Shown here one piece after another: positions 21,464 through 33,009 of a stretch of 64,000 bases of DNA. The stretch is from the NCBI GenBank assembly GCA_037903355.1, contig JBAJFE010000026.1, positions 4,402,001 to 4,466,000 on the forward strand, read 5' to 3'. This stretch comes from Trichuris trichiura (Eukaryota > Nematoda > Enoplea > Trichinellida > Trichuridae). The notes beneath the pieces are model-generated. The model made no database searches and was not told the DNA's origin. It was given only the letters and a program-made list of their open reading frames with translations. A program made the translations under genes and the position numbers. Within the stretch, counting starts at the first letter, position 1. Every line of letters begins with the position of its first letter.

Positions 21464-21571
21464 GTCCTTCTATATACATAACAAACGGGAATTATCCGTA
21501 ATAAACTTCTTCATTATGAAAACATATGTTCCCGTACCAAGAAACCACGTTTTCAAAGCCTCTTTCCATAA

Positions 21572-24500
21572 GATAAATACGCAACCGTATTGTTCCTCAA
21601 AGTCAAATTGACTTCTGTCTGCCATAAAGTGTTCCACCGGAAAAGGTATCCTGTTATTAGAGCCATAAGAGAACATGTCTATCAGGTTTTGCGCAGGAGA
21701 ATTCCTACCTTCGCTTGTCTAACGGTTGAATAGATAGCCTAGGTACAATGTAATTCCCTTTTTAAATTAATTCAGCTTATATAATGCTTGACAGTTCATT
21801 GCATTGAGTGACAGTTCATGGTATTGCCCACTAACACATCGCACACGCAACATCCAAAGAGCGCTGATGAATTCCAAGGGACCTTAGTGTAAAAGGTCGA
21901 AAAACTATTCACTGTAGCATAATGTAAATATTATTTTTAGCAGCTGAGAAGTCACAAAATTCATGTAGCTGACTTTATCGTGACACTTTGTTTACTGCAG
22001 TGGCCTGGAAGCGAACATGCATTTTTACCTGTGCTTTACGACTATGGTGAAGATGTTTACCCAACCAAAACTGAATAAGCAACTTTGCTGCTTAACATGG
22101 TCAACGGCCATTGTTTCCAAACGTTTCCAAATTTTCGTGTCTAATAAGCGTTAAGTTTCCATACCTACTTGCAGTCTTGAGTACAATATCGTTTCCTTTT
22201 TAAGTTGTATCCCACATTTATGCGGTTGTCTATTCTGAATGAAAAAGATATCCATCTATTGGTCAAAATGAGCATAAAGACTACTTTTTTTATTTTTCGT
22301 CTGAAGCTTTAATTTTGCTTGTTATATTAAGCAGAGGCAGTTTATTGCATTGACTTTCGCCGGCGAATTGATTAAAGTCCAGAGCATTATGTTTAATTTC
22401 CGCAGTTGTGTATTGGAATGTGATAGTTTTATCTTAGCTACTTCATAGGCTCAACGACACGTTCTTTTAAATTGGCAGGAGGCTTTCTTTGGCTACTGTG
22501 GAAGCTTCTCCAGGGGTATTGTTCCAACTCTGCACCTTGTCTTTTTACTGAAGAATATACCGCTCTTGGTACGCAGAAAGTACACATCGCAAGTTCCCCT
22601 TTGATCATCTGAATGTATTTTCTGTGCTTTCGGGCACATACGTGTTATCATAGTTCCATTCATCTAAAGCAAATAACGGTTTTTGTGCTGCTGTTGCTTA
22701 ATCAGTATCACGGGATGGCAGTTTGCAATTGTCCAAAAATGCACTTAATCGTTAACTGTTTAAAGTTGGGCTATTAATAATAGCTGGAATCTAACACAGC
22801 ACACGCAGAGTGTTGCTGTAACGCATTTTTTACTTGCAAAGCTGACCTTAAGAAAAGTTGTCTGCAAAAGGAAATTTCGCTTTCCTGAGTAAAAAAATAC
22901 GTTTGCAAAAAGAGCTGCATGATTTAAAAACTGCTAAATTTTAATCTGTTCCCTCGTTAGTGTTTCATCGGTATACACAGAAGATCGCTTAGGTGATTTA
23001 CCGCTTATATTATTTGAATGCTGAAAAGGTCTATGATAATGACTTTTGCTTGATATAAGAAGAGCATTGCACCCCACCAAATAGAAGCTAGAGCGGAGAT
23101 GTACGGTCGCTTTCATTTGCACTACTAAAATCTGTTTCTCCTATCGTTAATTGAAGGTGTATTTGACGAATTACGTGCCACTTTCTTAAATTGCGGATGG
23201 CGGTTTGCAACAAATAAAGCAGTGTGAGATTTCTTTTGCTCACATTGTCATGGAGCTTCCAAGAGAGATAACGACTATTATTAATATTTTTTGTTTTACT
23301 TCACTAAATGCTAGTTTTGTTGGCTGGAAGGCTAAGAGAAGTTTTCACTAAACGGAGCAATCCATTCCAAGCTTTCCAATCAGAGGAGATATAATACAAG
23401 ATACAAATTATAATCATTACACTGGAAGTTTCACCTGCAAAGCAGTGGTCATCTCTACCCCATTGTCCCGCCCAGTACATACTTGCCAAATTCTTGACAC
23501 TTATGAAACTACTGTTTCAGATGCATAGCAAACCTTGCTTCAATTACAAGTGAATGCTGCCTTATGACGGCATTTCGTTCTGACCATCGTAAGTCATGAC
23601 ATAGAGTCAATGCTCAGAATGATAAATGTCGTAGCTTAGTTTTGCCTATCTTAAACATGTTCAAAAGACTTGAATCAGTCTGAGCAACTTCATCAGTACG
23701 GTGACTGAATTTTCATTCAAGCACTGAATATCTCCCGTAATTCACTGAACATTGTGCCAAAGTTGAAAAGCGGAATGGATATGAACATTGGCAGCGGTCA
23801 CAACTGAAATGGTACTCCACGCATTAAGGTAAAGTTAACCACTGTACGATGAATATGGTGCAGCAGTAGTTTTGTCAGTCCCTCTTCTTATTTGACTTGC
23901 TAACAAGTGGCAAAACCCAGTGAAGGGTTGACATCGACAAATAATGTAGCAAAAATAGTCTTATTCAAAAAAATATCACGTTTTGACTCCATAGTCTTTT
24001 CATTTCTTTATTTATCCCTTCGTAGCAAACAAGACTTTCCCGTATGTGGGCCAGCCAGCTATTTTGAATCCTTAAGAACTTTTATACATTTGTTTTAGCA
24101 CACATACGCCGTAACTGTCTGAACTGCTGTTCTCCGCTGACACTTCTTTACCATGAAAAGAAAAGAAAACAAAACTAAAGTGTGACTTCTACTAAGCAGT
24201 TGTCGCTCCCGCGTCGTCGGTAAGTCGAGCAGATTTAATTCAAGAACCACCTCGAATTCCTTCATTTTCGGATCAGACTTTGAAAGTTACGTGCTTTAGT
24301 TATATTGAATTCTGGGTAATGGCGTTTGGTGTCCTATGTCGCTGACTTTCGATGTAACGATATGCAAGCAACAAATTAAATATCTCCACGAAAACTGATC
24401 AGCATTGTTGACACGTCGCCTGCTTCTTATCTTTCCTTCTATTTATAGCTATGTACAAAATCCAGAAAATTTTGAGGGTTTCTTTAGCAGTTTCCTGCAT

Positions 24501-24930
24501 AATCGTTGAAATGCTTCGATTATTTCTCCACCTGCCAATTTAAGTAGTTCCCATAGCTGCAGAAGATCATGTTGTTTTATGCGCAATTAATCTGCATCGA
24601 TTTCACTATTTGCATCTGGTCTTTTTTCCAGTTCTAACGCTTTTAAATTCCATACCTGCTGTCTGCTATCTTTTCGTACAGTAAGTGTTCGGAAAGTTCC
24701 CAGGAAAACCAAATAAAAGCTTTATTCACAACAAGGGCTTCAAAATTATTTTTCAGCGTGTTTTTCATTAAACTCTAATCACATTTGAAAAGGTGTCCCC
24801 AACTGCGTAACCCTTCCATCTAGAATCCTGGTGGACATCATTACCCTTGTTATCACGGTGTATTTGCTTTATCCATATACTCAAAGCAAATTCCTTTCAA
24901 AAGTTCGGTTGGTTCTGAGAAAAAGGAAAC
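21572..24930. other. Long stretch without recognised genes
   Basis: About 3.3 kb of AT-rich sequence. Frames are short, and none shows a domain or a run of plausible exons. No palindromes or tandem arrays of note were seen. It may hold older, unrecognisable transposon sequence. Confidence 0.4.
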
Positions 24931-24934
24931 TGAT

Positions 24935-26110
24935 GGAGCAAAATCCAGAATTAGGGTGGATGTTGAATGGTGATGGTCAAAATCCTGAAAGCTGAAATCC
25001 TCATGGGTCGAAATTCCAAGAGGGTTGAAATCCTGAACGGCTGTAGATCCTACATAGGCTGAAAGTACATTGTGAGGGATTCCTTGTGGCAGTTCTGCAG
25101 TCCCTCTTAAAGCTACTATATATGGGACGCAACTGAAACATAAAGATGCTTTTGTAGGTAGTCTTGTTGTTTACTGGCAGTCGTAGAGCTGCTTCGAAAC
25201 ACTGATGGTTAGTTTCTGATAATTTTTGTTAGCAGTCGAAAGACACGGTTGAGAGAATCACATCATTATTCAGTTCTACTTGCAATACGCCTAGGAACGT
25301 AGCTAATAACTTTACTGAGTATAGCAATCTACTCGTTAACAATAGCATGACAAAAAGAGGAGCGCGCATCGACCTAAGCCAACCGAAGATTCCATGTACG
25401 TTGGGGTAACTGGATGACGATGTACTTTTCCCAACAAAGTCGTTGGGCAGTTAGTAAAATGTGGCGGACAGCCCGGGGTCTGGCACCGCCAACGGTGGTT
25501 TGACCTAGGAGGGCAACAGTGCGGGTGCTGTTGACGTAAACAGCGCTGGACGACGTTCCCCATGCCACATGACACGAAGCTCATGTCGAAAACAGGCACA
25601 GTCAGCCAATGGCTGTGCGACCTGGCCAGACCCCGCAGATGGGACTATAAAAGGAGAAGGACAAACGATGGCGGGGTCGTGATGGTCGGTAGCACGAAGG
25701 AAGGTTGTATGTTAGAAGACACTCTCTTATTTATACTCATTTCATTGGTATTTCTCAATAGAAATAAAGCCAAGCCTTTGCGTACTAGTAGCCTTACGCG
25801 CGCAGGTCCATACGAAACACGTAAACTACATAAAAGCATCAGGAAGGATCAGAAGAAGTGAAGAAGTGAAATCAATTAACAATTTTTCCAAACTAATTCG
25901 CAGCAATCTATAAGGCAACAATACTGCATAGGAAAGCAAAATCCATCCCCTACTAAGCATCTCTAAATGCAGAACCGCCACAAAGTAACCCCTGAACAGT
26001 GTGTTGTTTTCAACTTAATCAGAATTTCGATCAACCTAGGATTGTGATTCATTCAGGACTTTGATCCTTCAGAATTTCGACTTTTAAGATTTTGAACCCA
26101 ACTCGATGTC
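24935..26110. repeat. Region bounded by inverted arrays of degenerate AAATCCTGAA-type repeats
   Basis: At 24935-25065 short units such as AAAATCCTGAA, GAAATCCTC, CGAAATTCCAAG and GAAATCCTGAA repeat irregularly. The same kind of unit occurs inverted at about 26015-26100 (AGAATTTCGA, CAGGACTTTGA, CAGAATTTCGA). This looks like subterminal repeats of one element of about 1.2 kb. A further inverted array lies at 27570-27690 and a weaker direct one at 63160-63255. The possible solo LTR lies between the two arrays. Confidence 0.4.
25395..25804 (+). repeat. Possible solo LTR
   Basis: More GC-rich than its surroundings and laid out like a promoter and terminator unit: GCCAAT at about 25606, ACTATAAAAGG at about 25645, and GAAATAAAG (poly(A) signal) at about 25760. 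It starts with TG and ends with CA at the suggested limits. Flanking TCCA occurs on both sides, but a clear target duplication is missing, so the limits are tentative. A cellular promoter is the alternative. Confidence 0.4.
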
Positions 26111-26460
26111 GGATGACTTCGTAGCGAAACTTACGAAGTGATGTCATATTCCTTGATGAAAACATTATTGGCTTATCGCGGTAGAACAGGACTTTACAAT
26201 ACAATTTTTTCATTGATTCCTGCCTGACGTTCCCTTCAACTTCTGCAGCACTGTTTCGTAACTGCATTCCGCGATTGTTTTCTTTTTTTTCAAGAAACTT
26301 AACCAAAATTATATCGCTTCAATCTCAAAAAATGGATGCCATAGTCGCCTTCACTAATCTCTCACCTCTGGGGCCGTGCCGCAGATCCTGAACTGTCAAA
26401 ATTATTAAAGCTTTGAAACCTAAGATAGAAAAGAATATTATTTAACGTCTCATGTAAAGT

Positions 26461-26650
26461 AAAATGTTTTATTACGGAACAGCCTAGCGGTAAGAAACAT
26501 TAAACTATGTAGCCGGAGCTTTCGGGTGACTCTTGCACCCGTCTTCAGCGGATGATGAAGGGGAATGACGGAGTGCACCCGAAAGCTCCGGCGATATAAT
26601 GTTAGGGTTTTTACCACGGGACTATTCCATAATAAAATATTTTACTCTAC
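26461..26650. mobile_element. Short palindromic Penelope-derived element
   Basis: Left part starts TTTTATTACGGAA and leads to CCGGAGCTTTCGGGTG. The right part mirrors it (CACCCGAAAGCTCCGGC ... ATAATAAAATATTTTAC). The centre is near 26557. The terminal arms are partly diverged and I found no clean target duplication. Confidence 0.7.
26513..26551 (-). ncRNA. Hammerhead ribozyme motif, copy 5
   Basis: Minus strand: CCG, CTGAAGA, stem II CGGGTG/CACCCG, GAAAGCTC, CGG. Stem II changes to GUG/CAC on both sides relative to copy 1, a compensated change. The opposite arm (26562-26591, plus) keeps only the GCACCCGAAAGCTCCGG half. Confidence 0.86.
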
Positions 26651-26659
26651 GTGAAACTG

Positions 26660-27880
26660 CCTTGTCCCTTACTAAAATGCCATGTTTTTAAAAATATTTG
26701 TCTGTTGTTTACAAATTCAAGTTATCTCTGCTCTTCATGCTTTCTTACGGTTAGTTAAAGGCGACCCTGTTTCAGCTGCACACTGCAAGAAAACAAATTT
26801 GGTAGTTCCTCATAAGATTATATGCTCATTGAACGTTGGCTCTGCCTGACTTGCCGTGTCTATATAATTAAAACAAACACCTCGTAAATGAACAAATTAA
26901 TGAGCTGTTACACAAAGATCGTCAAGAGGAATGAACTGTTTTCGAAGTTTTCTGAATGTTTCGGAAAGGAAACCATTGTCTTCGATTAAATTTATCTAAC
27001 GATTCACCCACGTACTCTTTGTTGCAGCTCTTATTTGCACACAATCAGTGAAAGAAAGCATATTGAAGTTTCATTGCCTAATTAGCAGAGCCCACACTGT
27101 CTAAATGAGATAAGACGTCAGCAATGCTCAAAGGTATTACCTATGAGCATGCATACACCTCGACAAACGTTCATTGCAGTAAAAACAACACGAGCCCAGC
27201 ACAAGCGTGAACGTCTCTGCTCAGTCTCAGAGTTTCTTGCCTCAGTAGTTCTAGTAATAGCAACTTCAGGAAGCTTGCTGCACAAAAAGCTTTACTTCCA
27301 ATTTTATTAGCGGAACCTGCAGCTATGCATGATGCAACCATATTCAAAAAAACGACCACCACTAGCACAACTGTCAACGTAATCTCAAAAACTGTTTGCA
27401 GAGTGTGCCAGCGATTACCTGTGACCTACGTAAAACCTTTTCAAGGACTCTAAGATGGTGGACTTAGCGTAGGAAACCACACAGGCAAGAGACGGCGAAC
27501 GCTGAAGAAAGTAAAAGCGAAAAAAGAAAGCCAGGATAGCGAATAAAAGAAGGCTCACTGGCAGGCAGAATTCAATTTTCCAGAATCTTTGTATGCAGGA
27601 TTCTGGTTCCTCAGGATTTTGAAACCTCAAAATTCTAGAATTCAAGATTCTGACGGTTCTGAATTTTAATTTTCAGGATTATAAAGTCGACCCTTTGCTC
27701 TAAATCTCATTGGTCTCAGTAATTCCTTCGATAAGCACTGACTGGATTGGAACTTGATTTCTTTCGTCATACTAATTAATCGACGTTTCATCTCTGATGG
27801 TGATTCGATTATACAGCTCAGATTTACTCGTTCTACTCTATGATGAAATCTGTCGGAAAAACTAAATAAAATTAAGGAAA
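26660..27880. other. No gene recognised; degenerate repeat array at 27570-27690
   Basis: Mostly AT-rich unique sequence. At 27570-27690 short irregular units (CAGGATTCTGG, CAGGATTTTGAAA, CAAAATTCTAGAATT) repeat in the same orientation as those at 26015-26100. Confidence 0.4.
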
Positions 27881-27974
27881 TTGAAAACCTGGTTTCTTGG
27901 TACGGGAACAAATGTTTTCATAATGAAGAAGTTTATTGCGGATAATTCCCGTTTGTTATGTATATAGAAGAACT

Positions 27975-28013
27975 CCGGAGGTTTCAGGTCATTCGAGACC
28001 CGTCTTCAGCGGT
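27975..28013 (-). ncRNA. Hammerhead ribozyme motif, copy 6
   Basis: Minus strand: CCG, CTGAAGA, stem II CGGGTC/GACCTG (one G-U pair), GAAA, then CCTC, CGG. The helix III palindrome AGCU is changed to ACCU, so dimer formation may be weakened. Confidence 0.8.
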
Positions 28014-28033
28014 CTTAAGTTGTTGATCTTAAG

Positions 28034-28072
28034 ACCGCTGATGACGGGTCTCGAATGACCTGAAACCTCCGG
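28034..28072 (+). ncRNA. Hammerhead ribozyme motif, copy 7
   Basis: Plus strand: CCG, CTGATGA, CGGGTC/GACCTG, GAAACCTC, CGG. It is the inverted partner of copy 6. The arms differ at core position 7 (A against U), the one core position where any base is tolerated. Confidence 0.82.
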
Positions 28073-28134
28073 AGTTCTTCTATATACATAACAAACGGGA
28101 ATTATCCGTAATAAACTTCTTAATTAAGGAAATT

Positions 28135-30615
28135 AGGGAATCTCGGAAAAGATTGGCCCTTCGAATCAGCTGTTCATCGCGCAACACTTTGGGGACCTAA
28201 TGGGCTGAAAACCTTCCCAGACCAAGAACGTCACGTACAGGTGCGAATGCTGAATCAAGACAGATCCCAACCATATTTTCAATTCTTCTAATCTAATTTG
28301 GCAGCCTTCTTTAACTATGTTTCGAACGAGAGTCACAGTTGATTAGTCTGTTGCACTGAACAGTCTTCCCGCTCTTTATTCGTTCGTGGTCACCTCTCTA
28401 CACTCTTTGAAACGCTTTACACATTCGCATTTAACTGGAACAGATGGAGCGCAGCCTCAGAGGGCCTTCTGCAAAACCTTGATAACCCTCGTCGAATGCC
28501 GCTCAAGCTTAGTTATAAATCTGATGTTTGATCCAACCTTAAAGTCAGATTTTTCCATTTCGAAAAATGAACCGCTACTCTAAACACAGCTTGAGCCACA
28601 CATGCAAGCAGCTGGATAACTTTACCGTACACTATACCTGGAAAGGTAACTGGCATAAAACTAAGCATATTTTCCCTTGCCGGTTATAAATTACAAAAGT
28701 TTTCATGGAACTTTCAAAGTAACCCATATAGTTCAGACGTTTTCTTAATGCAATTCTTTGATAAAAGTTTTGAATCCTCGAGAATGTTTTCTCCTTACCT
28801 TTTGCACAGGTGGCAGGGTGAAAAAGGTCAGCAGTACATCGACCTGCTAAACGGCAACCTTAACGTATGTGTGACGCTTTTCGTGGCTTCAGTGTTAATG
28901 GAACAGGACAGACTTCGAATTAGAATTAAAAACTACTAGTAACAAAGTCTTTCCGAAAAATGAGATTCAGCAGTTATCACTGGAAACAAGACAAGTTCAA
29001 ATTTCAATTTCAAAGAAGACTTTAGTAGAAGCTATATGTTGCCCCAAGTTCACCGACTGCATTTATCCTTATTATTCATTCCAAGTGAACTGTTAAGATC
29101 ATTCTGTTGATGCCTAACAGCTAGCACACTTCTTTGCCATTCATGAAGAAAACGTTAATGCTCATGCCTGAGTGTTGGAACGTAGAATCTTACTTGCTAT
29201 ACAGAACAATAGGATTTTATTAATGTTGTTCGTGACATGACTATTTTCCCTCATTTATTCATTTGTCGTGCACTTACGCCATTCATTTTAAGTTAAGCAC
29301 ACGGATAGGTACTGATGCGTTCTTTTAGTGGATAACTCATGTGCTTTGGCTACCCCAGCTGAAAAGAAAAAGTGATCTGACAAACTCGCCTTAAATAAAT
29401 TCCAGTCCATAAATAACACACAGTTTACAGCATATTTATTATCTAAGTTTAAACTCCAATTTATTTACGTTGAAGTCCATAATGCTCTGATAAAGAATCA
29501 CTTCTCAAAAAGATTGTCTGAAACGGTTGTTCGCAACAGGATTGAAAAATTGAAAAGAAAGGACTCAGGAACGAATAGCGGTAAAGAAACGTGCCTCAAG
29601 CTATTCCTGATATATTGTTCTGGCGTGAGGGGAAGCGACAGACCAAGGCCTTAAGGTGGCGTTCAGTAATCAGGTAAACTTATGTTTGATACCGCGATCG
29701 GATAAAACGAGGACAACCTACAGAATACTATTTGACTATGAAGCTGCCTGTTTCAGGAAACTGGGTCACGAGGTAGCATACAGGTTTAAACAGCAACTGG
29801 GAAACTTGAAAACATACAGAAGTGCAGTGAACCGACACTGAGGAGAGACGGCGGCAAGCACTGGCAACCCTCTTAGATAGACCCTACCATACTCATGGGA
29901 CAGATGTTGGTGACATCACTGCTAACAGGACGAACGGCAAATGTGTTCTACTCGTGATAAAAACTCAGCTTGAAAAGATTGCGAGAAACCCAACTTCAGC
30001 CTCGGAAAGATCGAAGAGGCTGTGCATAAGCGCCATAGCGAGAACATCATCAGAGGGGCGAGGGAGTGGAAATGAGCGAAATAAGGTGAAAACTAACACT
30101 TTTGACTTCCTGGCGTACTCGCATTGCTGATACATCCAATCCATCTCCACAATGACTAGAGAGAAGGCGCGGACTAGTTTGTTTTTGGGCTTTGCCAGCC
30201 TCTGGCCAATGTCTGTACCTAACCATCAACAGGCTGCATAGAAAAGTGTCAAAACGCCGAAGAGGAAATCAGGTAGCTCTGAAAGCTCTGTTCTTTCCTA
30301 TTGAACAAAGGCAGCTGTTCTGCCCCAGTTGGCTAAGCATGAAGTTCATGCTTTATACACTGATATTACCGCAGTGTGTAATTGCTTTAAAATAGATGTT
30401 ACTCAATGGTTTCAAAAAAATGTTTTCATGATTATAAACTGCTGCTGATGAACATTTGTCACTCACAGAATGCTCGTGACTTTAAGTAACAATGAAAACA
30501 TTAAGCTAGCTTGCATAAAAAAGTGATAAATTTCACGGCGCTCATTTTCTTTCAATTATCTTTTGTACGATAAATGAAATCGTAGCAAGTTCTAAAAGCA
30601 AGAGACAGCGTTGCG
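28135..30615. other. No gene recognised
   Basis: AT-rich sequence. A short plus-strand frame at 29656-29841 (RILFDYEAACFRKLGHEV) has a protein-like look but no family I can name. The rest shows nothing. Confidence 0.4.
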
Positions 30616-30900
30616 TTAAACGCTACGGAATATCCAGCTTTCAAAATGCGCAAACATAATTACCGTTGATGGTCTTATGCACGTGGTGTCAACCATGCTT
30701 CCTATCGCCCGGTAGAAATTTTTAACTGAAGGTAACTGAACCAATCTTTCCACTCTTTTCAAAACTCGTGTTCTCAATTCGGTATTGAAAAAGTCCGTTA
30801 GTCTTTCTTGAAGATCCCCCACTTCCGCAGGGGTCAACTCCCATTCATCTGCCGCCAATGTAATCGCAAGAAAGAACACAAGTATAAGCATTTTGGGCAT
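30616..30900 (-). CDS. Possible small secreted protein, 94 residues
   Basis: From an ATG at 30900 the frame begins MPKMLILVFFLAITLAADEW, a good signal peptide with a likely cut after about residue 17. A charged, helix-rich body follows (TPAEVGDLQERLTDFF, TRVLKRVERL) with a single cysteine. It ends at TAA 30616-30618. A GTAATT donor near 30661 could splice the tail to another exon, so the C-terminus is uncertain. The frame also stays open upstream of the chosen start, but that part lacks a signal-like profile. No family is recognised. Confidence 0.4.
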   Translation of the reverse strand: MPKMLILVFFLAITLAADEWELTPAEVGDLQERLTDFFNTELRTRVLKRVERLVQLPSVKNFYRAIGSMVDTTCIRPSTVIMFAHFESWIFRSV

Positions 30901-32255
30901 GCAAGGAGGAACGTGAAACACTGCTGCATAACGTGAGTATTTGCGAATATATGCACTGACGTGTTCGAATGTCAATCTATTACGCCAACAGTCACCTGGA
31001 ATGTGATCAACTTCAATTAACAATTGTGATTGCAATGAAATTCTTATTCAAAAATACGGCTTGGGAACTTAATCAAACGATTGCTGTAAGCACTTAGGAA
31101 ACACAACAAATAGGTTACACAGGAAAGCGTTTGCTTAGGTGAACATACACTGCAAGCAACGTTCGCTTCAGGAAAAACGGCCTTCATACCATTTTCACCA
31201 TTAACCCTCTTATTTGCATTACGTGTAAGTGTAAGCTGCTCATTTTGCTGCACATTGTTTCACTGAACTGTTTTGGACAAGCCGATTGCGCAAGGAAACA
31301 TTGCAGAGCAAACACATTATGCGCATAGCAAAAGAGAAAACGAAGGAAGAGAACACAATCACTTTGGAAGTGGACGAGAGTGAAAAATTCGATCTCGCCT
31401 AACTGTTCCAGCATCATTTTACTTTTAAGACGTTTCAGAGTAGTTATGACGCAGCTACAATCAAAATGAATCTTACACCATAGCTCAGTACAAAACTGAT
31501 TCCTTTCGTTGAAGTCGTGAAAACGGGCCAATGCCCTCACTGACCAGCTTCAGTAGCAGTAAAGCATGTAGAGCGAAGTCTTGTCTGTAGTAGTAAACTT
31601 CCAACTTTATTTCCGCAGTTGGCGGTATGCTAACATTCTGTAGCGAACTTCACCTCTGAAAGGGTTTGTGCCTTGACATCTTTTGCGATAATAGAACTAG
31701 AAGTGTTCCAAAAACTTTGACATCCTTCTACAGAACAATGCTACCGTAAGTTCTGGAACTGCTTTTGCTCTATCGTTGATGACGTTAGGGAGAGGACGTT
31801 TATTCAGGTAAACGCTTAGCTGGGCCCATGAGTACAATTGATGTGACCCCTGGGCAGGATGCAGCATCAGACTTTGCTAGTTAGTGGGTCCCATACTTCG
31901 CTAACTGTCAGTCCACTGCCACGATTAATGGTGGTTTTGCGTTTGATGTAAAAGGCCATCCTTTGGGCCCCTTACGTGGAAAAGGCTTCGAATACAGGTT
32001 ATCTTCAGTCGTGGTTCACGTGAGCACTGAAAGGTTTTACTCATGGTTTTTCTTGGGTCTGCCATAGATGGATGTCCAAGGCAGGTGTTGCAACCTTCTT
32101 CCTTGAGCCTCTGCCCAGAGTTCTTGCAACCGACCACGTTCTAAGATATCCAGTCTTTTCTCTCTACTTCTTTACCGTTTGATCTCCTTCACCTCAACTC
32201 AAATGCTATGTTATCAATGACTGTTCTCTAAGTAAATTAAGACAAGGAAAGCTTT
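30901..32255. other. No gene recognised
   Basis: Minus-strand frames at 31184-31540 and 31925-32137 are open but show no domain or consistent exon structure. Confidence 0.35.
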
Positions 32256-32259
32256 ATAG

Positions 32260-32790
32260 TTCAGCGTCTTTATTACGGTAGCTGTGTCTCGTTGGTAAGC
32301 TCAAGAAAGAAAGAGAATAAAAAAATTCCAGAGCTTTCGGGTCTGTCGCGACCCGTCGTCAGTGGTCAATATCTGGACACAGAGAACTAGCGGTCTCAGG
32401 ATCTTCAGGTGCTATCTCCACTGTGAGAGATTGAAATAATTAGCAGCCAAGACGAGCTAAGTAGATGGTAGTTCCGTGTTCAGGTGTCGGCTTTGAAAAT
32501 GTCCTTTCTTTTTAATCTTCTTCTTGGTTATTGTTGTTTTTGCTTTTCTTTCTTTTCTTTTGAGTAATTTTTATGCCTTCTTTTCATTTTTCGAAGGTGT
32601 TTTGTCTTTTTAGCTTTACTTCTTCTTCTTTTTTAAAAATTCTGAATTCTTATATTCTTCGTTTGGTCGTTTTAATTGCTTTCTCCCTTATTGTCTCTTC
32701 TTCTGGCAGATATCACATGAAAATTTCTGACGTTCTTCCTTATTCCCACTCTTTTCTTTTCCCTCGTCTCTGAAACTGGCAAGGTCCGTG
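32260..32790 (-). mobile_element. Truncated Penelope-related terminal fragment
   Basis: Begins with TTTATTACGGTA like the left terminal repeats of the other copies, and carries a hammerhead at 32328-32366. A pyrimidine-rich stretch (32500-32640) follows, resembling the 3' non-coding part of the 20.4-kb element. No inverted partner, coding remnant or target duplication was found, so the right limit is a guess. Confidence 0.5.
32328..32366 (-). ncRNA. Hammerhead ribozyme motif, copy 8
   Basis: Minus strand: CCA, CTGACGA, stem II CGGGTC/GACCCG, GAAAGCTC, TGG. Stem I is CCA/UGG where other copies have CCG/CGG: both sides changed together, strong support for RNA-level selection. Confidence 0.88.
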
Positions 32791-33009
32791 CTTTTGCTTA
32801 GATACAGGACACTTTGCGCCTACATTAGATTTCAGTTCGTCACAACTTTACCATTCTATAAGACATTCAGTTACAGGTACTGGTCCTTTTCACGCATCAG
32901 CTTTACATACTGAAGGCTTCACTTTGAGCCCTGCTGAAGCACTCTATGACTTCTCAGTCATGACAAGTATTCTAATTCCGTAATGCCAAACGCGATTCCA
33001 TTATCCAGG

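Larger units (their letters stand above)
20428..21557 (-). mobile_element. Palindromic Penelope-derived element (head-to-head truncated ends)
   Basis: Flanked by a perfect 14-bp direct repeat GCCTCTTTCCATAA (20414-20427 and 21558-21571). It consists of two inverted arms of about 500 bp (about 20428-20928 and 21017-21515) around a spacer of about 88 bp. Each arm holds the end of the Penelope C-terminal coding region (left arm minus strand: NRDQGVDISGIWTNIVTRYN) plus a terminal repeat with a hammerhead. The extra terminal block (CCGTACCAAGAAACCAC) is on the right, as in the complete copy, so the element runs in the minus direction. It lacks the reverse transcriptase and was presumably moved by a complete relative. 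Confidence 0.85.
27883..28121 (+). mobile_element. Minimal palindromic Penelope-derived element
   Basis: A 239-bp insertion with a perfect 13-bp direct repeat AATTAAGGAAATT at 27870-27882 and 28122-28134. It consists only of the terminal block (GGTTTCTTGGTACGGGAAC) and two inverted terminal-repeat arms meeting near 28026. No coding sequence remains. The terminal block is on the left, so the element runs in the plus direction. Confidence 0.85.

Noticed and set aside
31925..32137. Minus-strand frame with two cysteines resembling a zinc finger
   Set aside because: Cys/His spacing fits no known finger and there is no neighbouring exon support.
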